Below, piece after piece: positions 54,566 through 64,000 of a stretch of 64,000 nt of DNA. Where the stretch lies: NCBI RefSeq assembly GCF_025766255.1, contig NW_026516728.1, forward strand, positions 1 through 64,000. Direction: 5' to 3'. Each line of letters begins with the position of its first letter. Positions within the stretch are counted from its first letter, which is position 1. The notes beneath the pieces were generated by a model that searched no databases, was not told the origin of the DNA, and saw only the letters and a program-made list of their open reading frames with translations. The stretch comes from Zychaea mexicana. Its lineage: Eukaryota; Mucoromycota; Mucoromycetes; Mucorales; Lichtheimiaceae. The translations under genes were made by a program, and so were the position numbers.

Positions 54566-55999
54566 TTACTCCTCGTTCTTGACCATCATCGACATGACTT
54601 CATAAATCAGGTCTGCAGCCAAGAAGGAAGTGAGTTGCGAAGGACCATCATAAACAGGAGCAACTTCCACAACGTCCATGCCAACGAAGTTGTAGCCTTG
54701 CAAACCACGGAGAATATAACGCATTTCACGGGACAAGAAACCACCGCTCTCGGGAGTACCAGTAGCAGGGGCCATGCTTGGGTCAATCACATCGATATCA
54801 ATGGACAAGTAAACCAAAGAGTCTTCCTTGGGGCCGAGAATCTCATGCATACGCTCAACAATACCATCAACACCAAGCTTGAAGATATCGTTGGCCTTGA
54901 TGATGCTGAAACCAAGAGCTTGATCACGGGCAAGATCTTGGTCGTCGTACAAAGTCGAACGGATACCAACGTGCATGGAGGTTCCATTGGCGGTCAGACC
55001 TTCCTTGGCGGCGTGGTACAAGGGGTTACCGTGGTTGTACTTGGATTGCTTAGACTTGACGTTGTAGATCTCTGGGGGCCTGTAATAATAAACCTTCCGA
55101 ATTAGCAAACTGGAGGGAAACTTTCTCTTTATATAGCGCAAAGACTACATCCTTGGGAAACATACCACGTATCCACGTGCGAGTCAAAGTGGATAACTTG
55201 CACAGGCTTGTTGTAAGCAGCATTCATTGCGCGGAGAACAGGCAAAAGGATGGTGTGATCACCACCCAAGGTAACCAAACGAGGAGGCTTTGCTTCGGTC
55301 TCGCCAACCTGAGGAGGACGAAGCAAAAGGTACTTGGCGTGATCCTCGATTTGCTGAATAGCATGCTCAGCGCTGAAAGGCTCAAAAGGAACATCACCAC
55401 AGTCAACCATCTTTGCCCATGACTTGAAGGGGTTGATACCAACTTCCATGTTGTAACCCTACAGTTTACAATGAGCACCATACCAAAGCCATTGTCAGTT
55501 TCCATCATGCTCCAATATATATTCCTTCCTTCAACAATCAGTAGAGCCACCCTACCTTAATGCGCTTGGAGCTTTCACGGATGGCCGAAGGACCAAAGCG
55601 TGCGCCAGTTCTGAAGGTTACACCGATATCATAAGGTGTGCCTGTAAACCAAAGATAGTTTTAATGCATTATTAGCTTTTCACACGGTACAACCAAAGGC
55701 AGAAATGATATTCTTCTAAAACACATACCGATAACAGCAATATCGTAGTCCTCAGGAACACCTTCGTCCCAGCACTGCACATAGGGCAAATGGGCAAATG
55801 TCGAGATTCCTGCAAAGGAAGGAACGTAACCATCCTTTTCGAGAACAGGGCGTTCGAAAAGGTTGGTAATTTCAGAGGGACCAGAGACTACGGGGATTTG
55901 ACCATATACTTCTTCGTGGTCACCATGAGCTGCAGCAAAGGACGACGACGAGGACAAAACGCCAATCAAGGCGAGACTGCTCAGAATAGCCGTACGCAT
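54566..55999 (-). CDS. Agmatinase/ureohydrolase family enzyme with signal peptide
   Basis: ATG 55999 opens MRTAILSSLALIGVLSSSSS with a typical signal peptide, then HGDHEEVYGQIPVVSGP. Exons start at 55999-55729, 55641-about 55557, about 55457-55170 and about 55080-54566. The binuclear Mn centre is complete: GGDHT (His), HFDSHVDTW (Asp, His, Asp) and SIDIDVIDP (two Asp). GTPESGGFLSREMRYILRGL and FVGMDVVEVAPVYD are typical of agmatinases. These enzymes hydrolyse agmatine or related guanidino compounds to urea and an amine. The signal peptide suggests a secretory or vacuolar location. Substrate cannot be fixed by reading; guanidinobutyrase is possible. The stop is TAA 54566-54568. Confidence 0.85.
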
Positions 56000-56370
56000 G
56001 TTCTTCGTATGTAAAGAGTGAACAAAAAGAAGAAAGAGGGAATGCACTTTTGTTTTCTTTTTATCTTTTTTAATTATCTCGCTTTTGACTTTTCCAGCAC
56101 CTTCAGCTTCCCCCGCACTCACAAACTCAACCTCTCACAATCAAATAGGAAAAGACTCTGTTCCAATAATTGGACACCAGGGACTGGAGATTTGTCATCG
56201 ACGTACTCCGCAACTCCTACAGTCGAACTGTTCCGTTTTTCTATAACAGCGTCAAATAATGATTGGTTTTTATTATACAGAATGGAGATTAGGGATTATT
56301 GCTGCTGTAAAACATAGCATCGAACAAACAAATACTACTGGTTTCTGCTTATTCACACAGTTTCTTGCTG
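56000..56370. other. Promoter region of the agmatinase-family gene and 3' flank of CPSF30
   Basis: About 370 bp; no gene seen. The T-rich stretch at 56040-56090 lies just upstream of the agmatinase-family start. Confidence 0.4.
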
Positions 56371-57412
56371 CTACTGATTGCCGCTTCCTCCTCCTCCTCC
56401 TCCTCCGCCGCCGCCACCACCTCCGCTACCTCGTCCTTGGGGACAACGGTTGGCATAGTGGCCTTGCTGACCGCATTTAAAACATGTGACATCCTCTAAC
56501 CGTCTAAAGAATCCGCTCTGAGGTCGGTTAACATGCGAACGCTGTGGAGCATCATCTGAATCTTGCTGTTGCTGGCGGTGGTGATGGTGGTTGTTGTGGT
56601 GATGGTGCTGTTGTTGCTGTTGTTGTTGCTGTTGCTGGCGGTCGTCTGGCCCTGCAGCGTTACTGTTGCCTCCGTCGTTCGGATACATGGTCGGCAATTC
56701 GTATTTCGGATGTCCGTTAGGACAGTTCAATCCATCGGGACAGAAGCCCGTCAAGTAGTTCTGACACACCATTTTACGAACATGTTTATGCCGACAATTG
56801 GGTCCTACCCATTTGATAACATGTGTTACTACGCAACATAAACCCTGTTTTTTCTTGGAAAAAAGAGACTTACCATGTTTACAGAAACCTCGAGCATACC
56901 ACGGACACTCCTTCTGTTTGCTTTCTGGATCGATGTGTAGATACATACATTCGTCACCGTTACAGCACTCGCCATATTTCGAGTAGAACCAACATTCCGG
57001 CATCTTTTTCATGTTGAATACGTGAAGGAATTCGCAGCTATCGCCCTTTTTGCAGAGGCCTCGGAGCCAATGTTTGCATACTACCGACTTGTCTCGATCG
57101 CCAGTGCGTGAATGCTTGAATTGACAGTGTGATCCCTTGGTGCACGCTCCCTTTAAAAAATATTTACACACTTGTTCATCTTTTTTTTATCACAGTTATT
57201 GTTTGATTGTAAACGTGAACGAAATGGATCGATTAATCAACAAGAGGAACAAAACTTGGAAAAAAAACTTGTGCACTGACTCTTAAAGGAGAAAACCAAC
57301 CTTCTCGTTTATTTTGATTATTAAGATCTAATCCTAGTTCGTTTTTTATATAATCTTCAAAGTCAAATGTTAAGCCTTTGTGATCCAAAGAAAAGATTGG
57401 CGGTGCGAGCAT
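56371..57412 (-). CDS. YTH1: CPSF30/Yth1 mRNA 3'-end processing factor with CCCH fingers and zinc knuckle
   Basis: Binds the polyadenylation signal as part of the cleavage and polyadenylation factor. Exons are 57412-57301, 57179-56874 and 56804-56371. The N-terminus is MLAPPIFSLDHKGLTFDFED. Five CCCH fingers follow: CKYFLKGACTKGSHCQFKH, CKHWLRGLCKKGDSCEFLH, CWFYSKYGECCNGDECMYLH, CPWYARGFCKHGPNCRHKH (split by intron 2) and CQNYLTGFCPDGLNCPNGH. A low-complexity Gln/His stretch leads to a CCHC knuckle, CFKCGQQGHYANRC, and a Gly tail encoded by GGC/GGA repeats. The knuckle is present in animal CPSF30 but absent from budding-yeast Yth1. The start is 155 bp from the divergent HRD3 start. Confidence 0.9.
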
Positions 57413-57567
57413 TTTGTAAAGCACAAAGGTGTGTGCGTTTACCGAACAACAACACAGAACTTACATTTATGGGAAAAGCAATTGAAGTTCCGCGCCCAAT
57501 TTCTGCTTGCCACGAACATACTGGTGCTTATGCTTCTGCTACGTCTTTGGTTACCAGCATTCGAACA
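57413..57567. promoter_or_regulatory. Shared 155-bp intergenic region between divergent YTH1 and HRD3 starts
   Basis: The ATG codons of the two genes face away from each other across 155 bp, so both promoters must lie here or inside the genes. No specific site was identified. Confidence 0.5.
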
Positions 57568-60500
57568 ATGGTCGTAGCACGTCGAAAATGGCTCTGCTTG
57601 TCAAGTAAGTGAAAGCAAACGTTTCTATAAAGAAAGCTTGAGAAACGACTAAAGATTGGTTATGCAATATTACTGTGTTTGGCTTACGTGCTCAATAGCT
57701 ATAGCCGCACTACTCCTTGCTCGTAGCAGTTTAGCCAACGACTTGTCTGAGTCGACAAGTAGCAGCAGTAGTACACCAGACGATCAGCATGTACGATCTG
57801 ACAAACCATCAGAAATAAATTTAAAAGTCTAATCTCGATAATCGTTTTGCCCATAACCTTATGTAGGTTTTACAAGCCCAAGTTGAACACCATGACTCTA
57901 GTTCAACTGTTAACCCTGAAGAGCAAGGTACAAGAAGAAGAAATAGAGGATAGAGAGAGAGAGAGAGTGTGTGTGTGTGTGGTAAATTAATGTGATATCC
58001 AAGGAGGGCAAAGGTTGGATATGAACATGTAACGTCCATTATCTTTTATGCTAGGTCAACTGTTGTATCGAGTCGCTTTACAATACCTAAACGCCATCGA
58101 AAACAGCGCGTCAACGTCCACCAAAGCGGATCACCAACTTGCGATTACCAACGGTATATTCGACTCGGTTTTAACAGCAGTTAGGACAGTAGTATCAGGA
58201 GTTTGGTCAGGCAGCAGTAGTGACGATGACAACGACGTAAAAAGCAACAATAACCATAACCATGAAAAGACCACCACGACGACAAATGCGCCTCCATCTG
58301 TACAAAACGACGATCGGCTACGTATTGCAACAACAATGTTGGAAAAAGCCGGCATGACCTATGGCAACGACGACGCGCTATTCTTGCTTGCAGATATTAA
58401 TTTCGCAAGTATCTCATTGGTTTAGCAACAATTTTCATCGTGGGTACTCTATAAGGAGTGGGATACTAATGACTGACCTGTACTTTCCTCTATGAATCGT
58501 ACAGTATGCGAAATATACACACCCGCGCAATTACACGGCCGCGTTCGATTATTATTTCGAGCTTGCTGCGGTTGGTAACGCAACAGCACAACAAATGGTT
58601 GGATTCATGTACGCGACCGGTATTGGAAATGTTGTCGGACGAGATCAAGCCCAAGCATTATTATACCATACGTTTGCTGCTCACGGTGGCGACACCACTG
58701 CAGAAATGACTCTGGGCTATAGACATCTCTTGGGTATCGGGACGGAGCAAAAATGTGAAGATGCCATCTATTACTACCAACGAGTAGCAGAGAAAGGTAA
58801 TTATTGTGTTATTGGCTATACTACGATACAATGTAAATTTGTTATTCACTGGTAGTATATACAACTGGACATAATATCATCATGCTGTGACAGCAATCAA
58901 CCATTATCTTTCCGGTCCGCCTGGGGGCTATGCACCGCCATTGCCGAAGATCCGCCTTTCAGATGAAGTCGGTGGTGTTTATGGATATGGCGCAAGTGTG
59001 ATGACAGATAAACGATATCGGCCAAACAGTGCAACATCCGAGCGGACAGTCAGTATTGAAGAGGTGTTACAATACTGGAGATATTTAGCACAAACCAAAG
59101 GCGACTTTGAAGCACAGGTTAGGGCGCCTACAGAACCAAGGGCTTTCTGTTATGTATAAATCTTTTTTCGACCATATACTCATCCTAGTATTATTGCTTA
59201 TGATAGCTTATGCTTGGTCAAATATATTATCAAGGCACTCGTAGTATACCGCAAGATTTCCAAGAAGCACATTACTTCTTTGAACAAGTGGTTGACAAGC
59301 TTCCGACAGGAAAAATTACAGAAGCATTCCTGAACAGCAAACGTGGACGAGCAATAGGTCAAGCTGCTGGATATCTGGGCAAAATGTACAGAAGAGGAGA
59401 AGGTGTGGATGTGGATCCAGAAACGGCGTATCAATGGTTCTATTTAGGCTCAGAGCTAAATGACTCGATCTCACAAAATGGATTGGGCATGATGCATCTA
59501 GAAGGTGTGGTAGTACCCCAGGTAAAATTAGCCAAGTGATCAATTAATAAGAGGAGGCAGGAGGGAGCTGAAGAGTAGCTGTACAGAGAGAGTGGAAAAA
59601 ATTACTTACACCAGTATACTTGTAGAGTCGCGATAAAGCAATTGACTATTTCAAACGTGCAGTCAAGCAGGACAATCCTGATGCTCAAGTAAACCTCGCT
59701 ATTGAATATGTGAATCAAGATAACACGATCCCCAATGCTATACGACTATTTACGCTGGCAGCAGAAGCCAAACATCCTTTAGCGCAGTGGTACCTGGCGC
59801 AGCTTCATCAAGCTGGCATCGGACTAAATCCTTCGTGTCAAGTAGCGGTTTCGGTAAGTTTTGGGAGAAGGCAACGATGGAAATGCAATATATGATTGAA
59901 TGCTGATAAAATGTTTAGTTTTATAAATCCATTGCTGAGCGATGTGATTGGCATAACCCAACTGTTGAGACAGCTTATGATGATTATATGAAAGGCGATA
60001 TGGAAGGAGCATTACTCCATTATATGCTTGCAGCTGAACGTGGTTATGAAATTGCTCAATCCAATGTTGCCTACATACTTGATACAGGTATAATCAAGTT
60101 TTTGTCTGCAAGTTAACGCTGCCCTTTTCTTATATAGCTAACTCGCAATTTCTTTTCGATAAAACCAATCAACGACATATAGATACCCAGCTTTTGAACA
60201 TAAAAAACACGTTTGGCTTAATCGAATCACCGCCACGGGATGAGGATTCTGAAGAATACGCACTTATCTATTGGTCTCGTTCAGCAAACCAAAACAACGT
60301 GGATTCCCGGGTGAAAATGGGCGACTACTATTTCCGCGGTATCGGCACACAAATCGATTATGAAAAGGCAGCAGCATGCTATCGGATAGCGGCAGAGATT
60401 GAGCTTTCGCCAATGGCCATGTGGAACTTGGGCTGGATGTATGAGAACGGACTTGGAGTGTTGAAAGATTTCCATTTAGCCAAGCGATCGTATGATAATG

Positions 60501-61198
60501 CCTTATCCATGAATCCTGATGCATACCTGCCTGTAAAACTTTCATTGGCCAAACTGTACCTGCGATACTATTGGGGATGGATTACACGGACAGAGATTGG
60601 CCAGGATCTGACACACGAAAACAAAGCATCGTCAGGGCCTGATGGTGCTGGAAGCGGGGATAGCGTTGAGGGCGATGGCAGCAACGCTGCGGGAAGAGCA
60701 AAGGATCATGCAGATACTGCTGCAGCTGCAGTTGCCGCAAAGGCAGCACAGGATGCAGCCCGTCGCCGTCAAGAAATTGAGGCGTATGAATACGAACGAG
60801 CACATTGGGAAATCAGTTCAGAAGAAGAATTGCGACGGAAATATAGCAAACATCTCAAGCGACTGGAGCGAGAAGAAAGCGATGATTTCATGGACCCGAG
60901 CTTTGGTCGTAGCGATTACTCGGACGACGACGATGACGATGATGACGGGTATTCCGAAGAAGACGAACTGATTGAGAGCTTAATGATTCTGGGTCTCTGT
61001 CTCTTGGTCGGTTGGCTAGTCTATATGCGCCAGTTCCGATTTGGTAACAACAATAACAATAACATAAATAACAACAACGTTGTGAATAATAATAATGCAG
61101 ACAATTCTGCAGCTGCTGCTCAAAGACACTCCCGGTCTCCGACGGCGCCTAATCATCATGATCCATCACAATCACAAGGTATCCCAAACAATCAGTAG
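57568..61198 (+). CDS. HRD3: HRD3/SEL1L component of the ER-associated degradation ligase
   Basis: Partners the Hrd1 ubiquitin ligase and recruits misfolded proteins in the ER lumen. ATG 57568 opens MVVARRKWLCLS, continuing after an intron (57605-57698) with TIAALLLARSSLAN, a signal peptide. Ten or so exons encode SEL1-like repeats, including QMVGFMYATGIGN, MTLGYRHLLGIGTEQKCEDA, LMLGQIYYQGTRSIPQDFQE, GYLGKMYRRGEGVDVDPETA, GLGMMHLEGVVV and MGDYYFRGIGTQIDYEKAAA, then NLGWMYENGLGVLKDF. The acidic SDYSDDDDDDDDGYSEED precedes a C-terminal membrane helix (SLMILGLCLLVGWLVYM) and an Asn-rich cytosolic end, stop TAG 61196-61198. Domain order is as expected for HRD3. Exon edges around 57780-57930 and 58410-58505 are less certain. 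Confidence 0.9.
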
Positions 61199-61959
61199 TG
61201 TGTTCCCCACCTCCCACTTTTCTCCCTATTTCTATCATCATTGCCGGTCATTGTAATTTTCTTTTCTCTATAAACCACCTCATCTTTACTCCTCCTACTT
61301 TTTTCCTTATATTGGATTACCTACTGCAAGAAATATATAAAAACATCACAGCCCAATTCTTACTACATAACTGCAGTGCACTGACGTGCTTATCAACAAG
61401 GCTAGTTTTTTTACCCTAGTACGCGTTCTTCTGGGATGTAAGTGACCTTTTTTAGCGGCTACTTGTGATCCTTACAAATATTTATAAGTTAGTTCGTGAG
61501 TGTAGCAACTGTCATGGAGTGATACAATTTCAACGACAACATCTCTCATTCGGTACTAGCTGTATTTATGGAACATCGCCTACGGTGTAGATCCATCCAT
61601 AGCATGCTTCAAATGTCGTATTATTCTGTTCTTACCTAGGATGCTGGCCGTGTTCCCAATACATTTGATTCTGCAATCATCCGTCATAGAACTTTAGACT
61701 TAACAATGACTAATCGATCATCTAGCTTTCAGTAGCAACACAACACGAACTACTGTATAATGATTACGATACTTTAAAGAGATATCAAAAACAGGGTAGA
61801 TGTCAGGTTAGCAATATGAGCCAAAAATGGGTCGATAAACTCGCTTTATTTTTTGTGATGGAAAGACTTTAGACAGTTTGGATAGATTGGGAGGGCAAAC
61901 AAGATGGATCGAAGGAAACAGAAGTATATGAACAAAAAGTAAGGAGACAGTCAATCGCT
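61199..61959. other. Intergenic region between convergent genes
   Basis: The 3' flanks of HRD3 and the dioxygenase gene. No gene seen. Confidence 0.4.
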
Positions 61960-63604
<1,645 letters not shown>

Positions 63605-64000
63605 CGCAGATCACTACCAAAAAATGTGAATGGAAATGTATGTGAGGTTGAGAGGTAGAAAAAAGAAGAAGGAAAAACAAAGGAAAGAAGGTTGCTTCAC
63701 ATTAGAAGCATCATGCCATCAACGCTTTCTATCACTAAATATTGCAAGGTGCAATCTTGTGGATCCGGTACCTTGCCGCTAAAATTCTAGCTGCTAAATA
63801 ACGAAAATTCGTACTAGATGTAATGCATATGCATTGGATAAGAAAAGACTAACCTCTATATGGTAGTGCATCCCTGTTTCTGCAGTACTACCTAAATCTT
63901 GTATATCAGTGGATATACACAACAACAACAATACAGTCGTGTGTGTTACGCCAATAGCTACAAGATACTGACACCATATGATGCCTAAATACAGCTTTAC
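63605..64000. other. Upstream region of the dioxygenase gene
   Basis: Contains its 5' leader and probable promoter. No further gene seen up to the window edge. Confidence 0.4.

Noticed and set aside
56563..56841. Val/Leu-rich frame opposite CPSF30
   Set aside because: Shadow of the CAA/CAC repeat encoding the Gln/His stretch of CPSF30.

Overview
The window is nuclear DNA of a filamentous fungus, most likely a Mucoromycota (Mucorales-type) species. The evidence is dense, short, canonical GT-AG introns, compact housekeeping genes with fungal orthologues, and a decayed copy of a protein family that looks like a large mucoralean family. All calls were made by reading the sequence; no database search was run.

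Layout. Positions 1 to about 33,400 are a transposon graveyard. It holds three Mutator-like elements (MULEs) whose transposase is joined to an OTU-type cysteine protease (554-3900, 13570-18745, 22687-25750), a small element with TCGTCGA-rich inverted ends (4217-6153), a mariner-type MITE (1352-1539), a 0.95-kb foldback element (7863-8815), the helicase end of a Helitron (25845-27447), and a 2.7-kb inverted duplication (19638-22353 and 30732-33371), each arm carrying a methionine aminopeptidase gene. The left copy reads as intact; the right copy is frameshifted.

The most unusual item is an AT-rich composite element at about 9220-13010. Two convergent genes start near its inverted-repeat ends. 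One is a DDE transposase with a C-terminal chromodomain. The other is a replication initiator of the CRESS-DNA (HUH endonuclease plus SF3 helicase) type, preceded in frame by a transmembrane segment. In the reading frames I followed, every internal stop is TAA or TAG and never TGA, and many fall where glutamine would be plausible. This suggests either a UAR=Gln code of origin or a biased C-to-T decay.

Positions 33,800-63,604 are ordinary gene-dense euchromatin: a complex I subunit (NDUFB10 type), an INO80B/IES2-like chromatin remodeller subunit, a pogo-type element, a TUG/UBX4-like protein, mitochondrial ribosomal protein mS33, a 13-exon Sen1 helicase, a predicted 7-TM protein, prohibitin 2, an agmatinase-family ureohydrolase with a signal peptide, CPSF30/Yth1, HRD3/SEL1L and 4-hydroxyphenylpyruvate dioxygenase. 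They are functionally unrelated neighbours, often in divergent or convergent pairs separated by 150-250 bp. No rRNA, tRNA or CRISPR array was recognised.
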